From assembly GCA_027574665.1 (NCBI GenBank), contig CM050690.1, forward strand, positions 68,491,433-68,555,432: a DNA stretch of 64,000 bases, read 5' to 3'. The notes under the pieces are model-generated. The model had not been told where the DNA came from, ran no database searches, and was given only the letters and a program-made list of their open reading frames with translations. Made by a program: the position numbers and the translations under genes. Positions 14,332 through 25,014 of the stretch are shown in pieces (the first letter of the stretch is position 1; the number at the start of each line of letters is the position of its first letter). The stretch comes from Rhynochetos jubatus (lineage: Eukaryota; Chordata; Aves; Eurypygiformes; Rhynochetidae).

Positions 14332-14978
14332 CATGCCAGCTGTTAGGAGAAGGTGTGATTTTGCAGCAGTTGTGGCCAATGTATTGTCCCCTATGAACAG
14401 GTTGCCTACTTGGTGGTGGGAGCAGAGTGCTTTCTGTGCTGGAGAACAGTGCATTGCGTTCACAAAATGAATGGACCTATTCTGTTCTTCTAAATTTGGG
14501 TAACTGGAAATTTGTTGTTGATGTTTGCAAAAGGAAAAAACAGAATGGAAGTGACTCAAGAATTACCAGATTGTAATTGTACCAATCTGAGGTGGTAGTC
14601 GTGGCTGAGGCATGGCACTCAATGAAGGTTTACCTCAAGAGCATTCAAATTTTTCTCTACCAGTGATCTTCTCTCTTTTTTCGTTGTGTTTGAAGCTGGG
14701 GTTTCGTTTTTGACTCTCAGCAAAAACAACACTTCAGAGAGCTATTTTAGTGCTGCTACCTGTTCCCCAGCTCCCCCCATCTCTCCGCCTGTCTCTAAGT
14801 CTCTGTCTGTTCGCCTTGCTACAGACTCAAAAGGCGGGGGGCAAGGGGAGAGGAAGGGGAAGCATCATCTTTTAGCAGTTGTGTTGGGTTTTGCCTTAAC
14901 AGTGTAAGTTTTAACTCAATATTAAGGCATAACTTTCTCTGCAAGCTGGATAATTGGGATGTTTAGCATAAGAGGATG

Positions 14979-15135
14979 AAGATAGAATGTTCTGTGTTTG
15001 AAGGAAACTTCAAAGATCATCTATTTCCAACTCTTCTCTAGATCAGGTTGCTCAATGCCCTGTCCAACCTGACTTTGAACACTTTTAATGATGGGGCACC
15101 CACAACTTCTCTGGGGAAGCTGTTGTTACAGAATT
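14979..15135 (-). mobile_element. CR1 LINE, short 3'-end fragment (minus)
   Basis: Read on the plus strand, the order is: a degenerate 'atagaatg' tail, 'cttcaaagatcatct', 'tagatcaggttgctca', 'gtccaacctgact' and 'atggggcacccacaacttctctggg'. This is the reverse complement of the extreme 3' end of CR1. Only the last part of the element is present, which is the usual 5'-truncated form. Divergence is moderate. It directly precedes the (TA)n palindrome. Confidence 0.85.
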
Positions 15136-15171
15136 ACCAAAAGGAAGTGTATACTACTATCATTTACTTTT

Positions 15172-15211
15172 ATATTCACATATATATATATATATATATA
15201 TATGTGAATAT
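15172..15211. repeat. (TA)n inside a perfect 40-bp palindrome
   Basis: A TA dinucleotide run (15180-15203) is flanked by ATATTCAC on the left and its exact reverse complement GTGAATAT on the right. All 40 bases therefore form a perfect inverted repeat without a spacer. Further TATC/TAGATA-rich, partly self-complementary sequence continues to about 15258. Confidence 0.95.
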
Positions 15212-17894
15212 CTATCTACCTATATATTATATGTATAGATAGGTATATGTATATAAAATAAGAGTACTTACCAGAACATCACTCACCAAACCATTTCCAG
15301 GAGTCTGGCTAATCAATGACAAAAAGGTGTCTCTTCAGAGATGATTCACATCATCACATCATGGGGTTTGGAGTCATGCAGGCATTCCCAGTGGAGGGTC
15401 CAGTCTGGGAGATATCACGCAGAGAAGGTCCCACAGACAGGCTCTTCTTGGGTAGATAGCCACTTAATTTTCATACGGTTTTGATGTAGACACATGAGTG
15501 GGACTAGGTCATAGTTCTCAGGTTTTTTTTATTCCTATGGTTTCTTTGTTTTGCCAGCAGTACCTATCAAGTCTGTCTCAGCTTCTGGGGAGCTTATCCG
15601 GGATATCCTGGGCTCTCGTTGAGGTCATTGGGAATATCTCAAACTGCAGCTGAGTTCACCAGGGTGCTGAGCTCATCAGGGAAGCCTCAAGATGAGAGGG
15701 GCGGGCCTTGGTTAAGTAGATATTAATCTTTGCTGATAGGTTTACTTGGTCACCTTTACAGCTGCTCACATCAGCTGTTCTTTACAACACCCTATGTCTA
15801 CACTTCTCAAGGCTCCTGCTCTGTGTTTTCTCCTAAACTATGCCAAATTATGCTAGAGTCATAGATACAACTACAAAAATTACTGCCTACTTCTGGCACC
15901 TTTTTAAAAATTATAATTTTACTGTAAAAAGCTAAGAAAAAGTAAGACAAATTAGCTATAGCCACCTGGTCATTAGAAAAAATACTGTTAGAGCAAAACC
16001 AGGCATAACTAACTTTAAGAGGGTCAAAACCAGTTCAGACAAAGAAGGCCTGGTACACACACTGTCAAACTGCAAACTGCCTTCCTCAGTCTCAAGTCTT
16101 TAGCCAGGGTGAGCTGGTGTGCATGTTCTCTGGCTGTTGTAGCTGCCGACCTGACTCTTACCTTCCACCTGTATGGCATGGGCCTGTTTTCTCAGTTTCA
16201 CTATCCCCAACTGCACTTAGTATAGCATAATACACAATGCAGACATCCTACTCTTACACTGTCATTAACAGCTCTTTTTTCTCTTGAGGGAAATTTTAGC
16301 TCTACCACAAATTCACATTTTTATGACTTGACCCCTCCATGCTGACCTATCATTCATTCAGCTGAGGATTACACCCATGTACCTGTGATCTAAGGCTCAG
16401 ATTTGTCTTCTTCTTTTTTTTTTTTCCCTCCCCCTATTTTCTTAAGATGTTTTTTAATGCTTAGCAAAACCACACTGGAAATGTTCTGTGACTGCCATCA
16501 TCAACAGCAACTTGAATCTGCCAGCATTTGTTACCAAGATCTCGCTATGGAGACTTTCCTGGGACAAGCACAATGCATTATATTGTGTAGTAAACACTAC
16601 ACTGAGCTCTGTAGCATTTGCAGGATCCTGTGTTTGCCATATTAATAAAAGTGTGTGTGTTGCATTGTCTTACTGGTGCAATTTGTTTTCATGTGAGATG
16701 CAGAACCTCATCTCAGGGGACCCATGGTAGGGACTCCTATGATAGTTTGCTGTGAGTTTGAGAGGGGGCCCAGCTTTCATGTGGGAACTTAGAGCACTGA
16801 AGAAGAAAACTTATGTATGCATGATCTGTCAGCATTCAAAATCTGATTGGAAAGGATTAAAAAGAAAACAAAAGCAACCCAGAGGGTAATTAAAAGGGTA
16901 GAAATGTCTTTACTTGATAATGAATGGCCAGGCTGTTCCAGGAAGGACATACATAGACTCTTGAGCTAGTCAGCCATAATCAGTCAAAGTTTTATTCAAG
17001 GTGTCTGAAGGCAGGGTTTCTTTCTGAGAATGAGCTACAATTTTGACTTTCACTGTGCATGTAGGTTACCCATCCTGCACTTCTGACATGTACCAAAATA
17101 GATTGCAGGTCTCTAATCACCAGGGCATATCCTCCACTGAAGCTGACTTCACAACACTGCAGGCTAGTTCACAGAATCTAAGAACTCAGATTTTACCTGT
17201 AGCTTTTAGAAGCAGCAACTTCTTTGTCACTCTTACACACACTTACTAGTGATACAGACTAACTAATGTATGGGGAAGAAGACTAGTGCGGTACACACAT
17301 TATATCTGGAAGTGATGAAAGGTTGCAAATGGTTTGAATCTGTTCTGTGCTCTAGGTTAGAAATGTAAAGACAGAATAAATTACACAGGGACAGCATTTC
17401 TGCCTTGCAGTGAAAGAGAGCAATTTTTGGTATTTGGCATAGCAGGCCTGTAAGAAAGCATTTGTTATAAATAAACCCAGGATGAACACAGAGGGGATCC
17501 TGACAGGAACTGAAAAAGTGCTGAGCCAGAGAGATACTGCCTTGTGGCACTCAGTCCTGATCAGTATGCAGTGGGATTGGCCTGGATCATTGAAACCAAC
17601 ACAGTTGCAATCACGTAAGCTGAAAATCTTCACTACAAATCCGGCTGGAATAAGCACCTGGCAGATCTTAATACAGCAGCATCTGTTTATATGCCCTAGC
17701 TCCTGTTAGCTCCTAGCAGCTACTTTGTGCCTACCATCACTGAAATTCCTTCAAGTTCCAATTCCTATTGCACTCCCTCATGCTGTAAGTTTAATCCTTT
17801 CTTTTGAACAGTGGACAGGGTGAACAGTGGACACACCGGAGGTATGTGGAATCAATTTCACTGTTGTTTATAGTCAGTTCAAAAGTATATTAGG
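15212..17894. other. Unassigned DNA
   Basis: Nothing gene-like is seen. A polypyrimidine tract at 16409-16445 ends in TTAAG without a convincing exon after it. AT-rich sequence continues from the palindrome to about 15260. Confidence 0.55.
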
Positions 17895-17975
17895 TGGCAG
17901 GACTCTAGCAGGTCAAATGAAGGGACCATCTAGCCCAGTGTTGGCTCCAACAGTGGGCGTATTGGGAAGACAGCA
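17895..17975 (-). mobile_element. Ancient CR1-type 3' fragment
   Basis: The stretch contains 'gaccatctagcccagtgt' followed by 'ctccaacagtggg'. This is the hallmark of the reverse-complemented 3' end of old amniote CR1 families, also common in turtles and crocodilians. Only about 80 bases can be aligned by eye and divergence is high. Confidence 0.6.
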
Positions 17976-18904
17976 ACTGGGTACGTGTAGTGGGGATCTA
18001 TTCCAGAACACTCTCCAGTCTCCAACAGCTGTGACTTTCAGACCCAGACATGTTACCTCTGCATATATTTGATACAAATGAGGATTCTCTATTTGGGTGC
18101 AAGGGAATGTTTATGTCAAAAATTAGTTTAATGTGGGATTTAAATAGAGACATAAATTTGTTATTCGTTGGTTGTATAAAACTGGATCTCCACCCCTCCA
18201 TTTTGCATTGAATTGGATTTGTCATTCAAAACAAACATTTTTTAGGTTGTGCAAAGCAATAGGAGGGTTTAAAGGGCTGCAAAAGTCATTGTGAGGAGCA
18301 GTCTGTGCCTTTTGCTTCTGTAGATCTCAGTCAAAGCCATTGGACGGGAAGCTTGGGTGATGTATGATTTGAGGTGAATAAAGAATTTTAATATGTGCTC
18401 TTTCTTGTAATAATGATGGGTGAGGGCCATCAGCATAAAATTGCTCTAATCATGCTCATTGTAAAGATAAGGGGTCTGATAGAAGTCAGCACTGAAATCT
18501 CTAGCATATTTCCTGAAAATCACTAACTTGAAAGATGGAATTAAGATATCTTGTGCTAGGCAGACTCTACTGGGGAATTTACAACTCATTGACTGTCCAT
18601 TTGTGTAACTAGGGTACATAATATCTAGAAAATCTTACAAAAAATCTGTTGCCTACTATCATTTAGATGCTAGCTTTGGCTATCCTTTTCTGCAAAGAGG
18701 TAGGCAGATTTCTGCCTACATCTTGCACTACTGAAGTTAATGTGGTTTTTTTTTTAAGTTCTAAAAAGGCTGAGCAGAAAAACAGACCTTTCTGCTCCTG
18801 TGTGTGATGTGGGAAGCTTACACTGTTTGTTTCACCAGTGTCTCACATCATCTGCTTACAGTGGGGCCTTTTTACTGTTCTGAGATCCCATATGCCAGAA
18901 ATAC

Positions 18905-19235
18905 GTGTAAAGCGGCAGGTGTACACTGAATTAAACCAGTGGTCTGTCTCTTTCAGCATCCTGTCTCAAGTACTGGCCAAAGGCAGATACTTTATCAAAC
19001 TGTAAGTACAGGGCAAACCAATAATTTCCCCTAATATTTCCTCATCTCTCTCTCTTTCTTCATTTTCACTGCAAGACCTTCCTGGGTTATAAGCAGTTTC
19101 TCTGTATTTAATAATCCTCAGTGGAATTATCTACTGTGAGCTTGTCCAGCCTATCCTTGAACCTGTGGCACCTTCTGAGTGTCCACAGCACTTTGTGCAG
19201 GTGTTTCACCAGCCCGCTATTTGTAACATGAAGAT
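18905..19235 (-). mobile_element. Ancient CR1-type 3' fragment
   Basis: The order of recognisable blocks is 'accagtggtctgtctctttcagcatcctgtctc', then 'actggccaaaggcagatac', and later 'gagcttgtccagcctatccttgaacc' and 'ccacagcactttgtgcagg'. This follows the layout of the reverse-complemented 3' region of old CR1 elements. The blocks are interrupted by unrelated-looking bases, so it is an old, decayed copy. The right border is not sharp. Confidence 0.55.
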
Positions 19236-22200
19236 TCAGTTCTTTCTGATGCCTTTCAATCTTGCTCCTCATACCTTCATTTGCTCTCTGAGATGATTTT
19301 CTAGAATTAGGAGACAGGGGAACTGCATTGTATTTTCCTGCATTGAGGAGGTCTGTTGTTTCCCATGATCCCACACCTAAAGGAATTCTTCTGAGAGGCA
19401 TGATTCCCAGTCTACATCTCAAACATTCAAGAACTTGAATGTTACTAAAGATGGTTGCGTAATCAAAAGTGGAAGTCACATCCTCACTGACAAATCCTTG
19501 TTGCCTGCCAGCAGTCTGAGAAGACTTGTGAAAAGAACAGAGTAATCTTGGAAGGGATAACACTGTTGTACCATTAGAGCAGAGCCTCTTGAAAATCTCT
19601 TGTAGCCACGGGACTCTTGAAAGTATTAGCCTTGATCCTCAGCAGTAACTGAATTCCATCAATCAAGAGCACAACCTCTGTACAGTTTTCTTGCTATACA
19701 GCAGCTAGCTGAGCCTTCATAAACAAATGGAATTGATATTTGTCTACCTGCCAGAAACCTTTCCATTTCTGCAAAGATGTCTCTTAATATTCAGTAGGTC
19801 AGTTAAGAAGTGACAGAAAATGTTGTGTGACCTTTCTGATGTAAGAAAGAAGAAGCAGCATAACTACAAATGAATGGTTCAGAAAGGTCCATCACTTGCC
19901 AATTCTCTGTGCATGTTCTGCTGGCAATGTGAACAATTAACAGCAGCACCCTCTGAAATTAGAAAGAAGATTGATTGATACTGCTAAGCTTGCAGCAAAA
20001 AGGATGTATTGGCAATAATTAGATTAGGGCTCGCTTGCTTATTCTTCCCTTGACTTGCTTAGGTAGGTTGACATGATTTCATGTAAGTCTAAATCTGACT
20101 TGAGGTAAGAACCCAGATCACAGCCCCACGTGTGTGGTTAGAAAGAAGGTGCTTGAAGGAAAAAAGAAGTTATATTAGCTACCTCCATCTTTTTTGCCTT
20201 CAGGTGAAAGGGACAGTTCCCTCTTGGTAATTTTAAACTATTATCGCTGTTGTTGTTATTATCGTTGTTGTCACTTGCAGTTTTTAAGTTAGTCTGGGAA
20301 AATTAACATCAGTGAAAAAAAAGGGAGAAAAAGGACCAGCTGTTGTGCTTACAACAGATGGGTAAACCAGATGACTGAGTCTGAGGAGGGAAAGTGTTTA
20401 CAAAAGAGCAGAGTATGGGGACTTCAATCATTCCTCTGCATTGCTTTGTGTGAGAGCTACCTGTATGGTGTGGATTGCTTCTGCATGAAGGAGTGCTTTG
20501 TAGAGGTACCATAGGTTAACTGAAACTCCTTTTGCTTTCCTACCCTATGCCACAGTGCAGAGAAACTGTGTGTTACCTTGCCTCGGAGCTGAAACTCTGG
20601 GCCATTTTTAGTTTTGCAGCTGAATGACTGAGTCCTAAAGGTAATAGCTGAAAAGTATCTGGACCTCTGTTCTCAGAAAAAGGGAGTGGTGTAACACAAC
20701 CGCTGACATTTGCCAGCCTCAATCAGTAAAACTAGACCCATGACAATGCACAAATATCAATGTGGAATATGGAAGGCTGTGAGACCTAAAATAGTTCCAA
20801 GAGACTCTCCAGTTGGTGACATGATAGCTTAAGCCACTAAACACTTCCACCAACTAGGAATTCAGACTCCCTCTCTTGTCCAACTCAGTATAACAGTGTT
20901 TATGCAGGATATTTGTAAAGCATTTGATATGAAGATGGGGCTTGGACATGACAAGTCGTGACTTTTTGCCTGAGCTAGCTGTAAGAATACTTTCTGACAT
21001 TAAAAATAGAAACTGTTGAAAAGTATAATGCACATGTGCTTCCTCCCTTCCCACCCCCCCAGACATCTCTATTTCATGTGGGTTACAGAAGCAGCTTCTC
21101 TTACCTTCCTCTAGCCAAGGTGTATGAGGAAGGGTTTCCCGGTATGGTAGTACGTCCTGCTATTGGGAACAGAAATATTTCAGTGTAAATGAATTTCATG
21201 GAGTTAAATTCACTGGGTGTGAGACACATGTTGTGTGGAGAAGATGTTACAAGATGAAATATAGTTCACTAGAGGTGATACCATGTTCCTGTGGGGTAGG
21301 CAGAGATTGTGTTTGCCTATAAAACTGCCACAGTCCGTAGTCCACACTTGTCAAACTGTTGGAGAGTCTCAGGGAGAGTGTGTTTGCTGTGCCTTTTGAA
21401 TTGGTATTCTCCCCCAGAGAAAAGTGACACGTTGATCTGCAGCCACAGTGTCCTGACTAAAGGCGTGTTCTTATGAGTATGCATGTCACAGCCGAATGAC
21501 GGTTTCTGTGGGGAATAGTAGTGATGTGGCTTCTGGCTCTTTTGAAGCCAGAGAGGTTCCAGCTTTGCCTTAATATTTTGCCTGTGGAAGTTAGTTCTGG
21601 CAGATGATACTATTGGCGGTGCTCTTTTACCCATTTCCCTTATCTGAGTAGTTTTGGGGGAGAACTGTGAGTTTCTCTCTCCTGACATACTACTATGGCA
21701 TATTTAATAGGATGCCTTGTGGATACATAGTATCAGTTTACAGTTCAGTTCCCAAGGTGCAAGGAAGGAAAACACTAGTTACATTTGGTGTTCAGGAGCG
21801 GGTGGGATCATGAAGAGGGTAAGAGTTTTGGGGAAACATAAGTATCCAATTTTTCATAGCTTCATTGTACACTACAAGTCGTCCTGACCTGCAGCTTTTC
21901 ATGTGTCAAGCTTGAGGAAATTTTGCATATGCAGAAAATTAAAATCCCCATCTGACGTTTAGACAGTGAACTTGCTCATAATTCACTGTGGTGAGGGAAA
22001 AAAATTCTACAGGAAAGCAAGGGATAATATGGTAATAGAAAATAGAATTATTGCTTTTCCTCTGCTTTTTACTTTTTCATGGTAACTAACCTGTCCTAAA
22101 GTGCTCCTGAAATCAGGAAAATGACTTGGGAAATGGATAGTTTGGAAGGTTTAGTTGTTACTGTAGGCACACAAAACCTGGCATGAGAAAACCAACAATC

Positions 22201-22655
22201 CAGAATTTCGTTAGCATTCAGGAATAAGCTTTGTGAATCTTACTTTGTCCTTCTGTGGCTCCTGTCTTTTCCGCTCTGAGCATAGTTGTCATCTGGGTGG
22301 TATGTTATGTGCATTTTGTGAGGGGAGATGTCATAGCAGTGACAGCACAGTCCCTGGCTGCTCGAAGTGTGCACAGAGATGGCGATTGCCTTTTAGAGTT
22401 CAGTTCTTGCTCACATACCATCACAATATCTTGTACTGATACAGATTGTAGGATGAAGTGTCTATGCATACAGACAGACAGATCTGTCTGACAGAATTTA
22501 TCATGAATGCCAGCAGATTAGAAGTAGTGAAGTCTTCAGTAGCTTCTTTCTATCCCAGAAAAGCACAATGCTGTGTCTTGGATCAAACCTTTCCTGAAGG
22601 ATAGTACCTACATGCTTGAATATTAATTCCTACACTTAGCAGGAGTACTCTCAGA
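19236..22655. other. Unassigned DNA
   Basis: A short (TTG/TTA)n-like stretch at about 20240-20275 is the only low-complexity feature noted. Minus-strand frames of 151 codons (19108-19563) and 123 codons (21317-21688) show no recognisable domain. Confidence 0.55.
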
Positions 22656-22775
22656 AGCACAGAATAGTTGAAATTCAGAGGCACCTCTTAAGATCTTCTA
22701 CTCCAACTCCTCTGCTCAAGCAGGGTCAGCTGGAACTGCCCAGGACTGTGCACAGTCAGGTTTAGAATATCATCA
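22656..22775 (-). mobile_element. CR1 LINE, short 3'-end fragment (minus)
   Basis: The phrase order 'acagaatagttgaaattcagaggcacctctt', 'agatcttctactccaact', 'cctctgctcaagcagggtca' and 'tgcccaggactgtg' matches the reverse complement of a CR1 3' tail. It is about 120 bp and moderately diverged. Confidence 0.8.
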
Positions 22776-23139
22776 TATATACTCTTCCTTGGAGGAAGAA
22801 GAAACGTTCTCCATGCGTGTTGTGATGACAAAGTACTGGTTTATACTGACCCAAAGAGAGGGAGGATGAAGGTGTCCAGCATCCAGATATCTGTCAGAGA
22901 CATTTTAAATTCCTTCTTGCGTGTGGGCTGGGGTTTTGTCCTCTGAAGGATCATCAACAGGTGAGAAAACAACCCATCAGATAAAGTGATGCAGAAACAG
23001 CTTCCTAGTCATGGTAGGAGGCTGGAGTGTGTGATTTCTTTGGGATCTTTCCAGCCCTATTTCCCATGGTTGTTTTTCCCTAATAAAATTCTACTGAATT
23101 ATTGCTTTAATGAGGAGCAAAGATTTCTCATTTTAGGTT

Positions 23140-23250
23140 GTGATAAATTATTACAGTATTAATTAGAACTTGCATAGGCAATTTAATTTTTCAGAGGTTT
23201 TAAAAAATGTTAATTACTTTATTAGTAATAATTAACATGTTCTTTGGGAA
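23140..23250. other. AT-rich block with an inverted repeat and TAATTA motifs
   Basis: GTTAATTACT (from 23209) is followed five bases later by AGTAATAATTAAC, its reverse complement except for three extra bases. Several TTAAT/ATTA cores, the kind bound by homeodomain proteins, cluster here. Whether it is regulatory cannot be told from one sequence. Confidence 0.35.
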
Positions 23251-24974
23251 TCATAGTACTTCTTTTTTCTAATTGTTTGTTTGCCACTGATTTTGTTCCT
23301 TCAGAAGTGTTTCTCATTCACACTATGCAGGTTGGATGATGCATATTCACCTGGTATGTTCAAATTACGCTCAGTTTCTTCCCCCTGGCCCTCTTGTTTC
23401 TGATCAGATGGGTCAGGGGTGCAAGAAGGAGTATGAATCTATGATGGACTGACTGTAATAATGAGAAATGTCTTCCAGACATTGCTTTAAGAGCCCTGTG
23501 GATGAGCTGTCACCCTGAGTGCAGAGTTAGCCTGAGTTCTGCCATACAATTCACCTGGTATTGCATGGTTTTTGTTGTCTTTAAGTGGGTTTAAGGAGTG
23601 GTTCAGGTTTTGGGTGGTGTTGGTGTTTCCGTTTTTTTTCCCTAGTAGATTACTATTCTGCTGGAGTGGTTGCAGTGTTCTGTGGATTGATGTGACATGT
23701 TGTCTCCAAGGCCCTTGAGTGGGCAGTATATAGACGCATGGCCAGGGTTATTCAGTGGAGTTTTGTAAGTTGTCATGATGTGAAATCAGGAGTCCGATGT
23801 GGCTGCTACCATCGTTGTTTCTGTGGCAATGGGTGCAGTCAGCACCAGATGCATAGCTCAGCTGATTATGAGGAGAGTAGAAATATTTCCTGACCCTGTC
23901 ACTGGATAGATTTCAAATTGCCTTATTCCCAGATGGGAAGGTGATACCTAGCATATAATTTCTTGCCATTCTTAGGAAGTGCTTGCAGGTGAAAGTACAA
24001 GGCTTCTGCATATTGTAGTCTTACGGCTCAAGTATGTAATTGTTAAGAATATGTAACATGAGTTATCCCTCAGATCTTTGGTGCCTGAACCAATTGCAAG
24101 GGAGCATGAGCCAACAGTGAGAACTGGGAAAAGCAATCAGTATATAACTACTTGCATCTTCAAGAATATTTCAGGTCCCTGCAGAGATTTGCAAGGTAGC
24201 GAGTTTGGCTGCAGATGCTTTCTATAGGAAGTGGACTGGGGAGAGGGGTGTTGGTTGGTAAATGATTCAGGGATTGTTCCTTGTTTTGAAAATATTTTTA
24301 GGAATGGACACTCTGAACTTATCTTACAGTGCAAATCTTTCCCTTACAGTTACAACTGTGGGTAACAGGTCTGTGGCTTTTTATAGGAGGGTAAAGCTGA
24401 TTTTGGTTCACCAATTTTTCCTTATCTTCTGCTTTTTATGTAACATGTCAAGAGCTTTCATGGCCTGCTCCACCTAATTGGTTTGCAACTGGAAAACAGG
24501 ACTGAAACTGTGAATGCTCCCCTGTCAGTGGGAGGGCAGACAGAGGGTCTGTGAACTTATATACCACAGTCTGGTGGCATACAAATAATCTTGCATGGAA
24601 GCAAGCTTAAAAATCATGAAGGAAAACCCAAACCAAAAGATGTAGTAGGTAATATAGTTGGTATTTTTCTGAGTCCTATTGAGTCCTGTCAAGGGAGGTC
24701 TTGCAGAGAAGTTTGACAATGCTCTAACTATTCCAGAGATTTTTACTGAATATGTGCTGGGTTTTGACTGCTTCTCAGGATTCCCCCAGAAATTAATGCT
24801 GTTGTAGCAAGTAATCACTTGAAGATGTAGGAAAAAGTCTTTGCATGAATAAACCGGCTGGTTTGTGAATATCTTGTTAAGGAACGCTGATTGAAATATT
24901 ATTACTTTTTGCAGTGGTTTGCTGTATTTTGGTAATCAGAGCCTTTTCCACAGTTCTTTGAACATCTGGATATA

Positions 24975-25014
24975 CAGAAATATTTTATGATTAGAAGAAA
25001 TATTTTATTATTAG
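24975..25014. repeat. 20-bp tandem duplication, two mismatches
   Basis: Units CAGAAATATTTTATGATTAG and AAGAAATATTTTATTATTAG lie side by side and differ at two of twenty positions. Confidence 0.92.

Larger units (their letters stand above)
2233..14978. other. Unassigned single-copy-like DNA
   Basis: Apart from the small tandem repeats listed and short homopolymers (for example T13 at 5009-5021), nothing was recognised on either strand in about 12.7 kb. Frames up to 162 codons (8283-8771) show no domain, no splice-bounded structure and no compositional sign of coding. Most likely it is intron 1 or the 5' flank of CPLX1. Confidence 0.55.

Noticed and set aside
14281..14559. Minus-strand frame with a poly-lysine stretch
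   Set aside because: The lysines come from the T23 homopolymer; nothing else supports coding.
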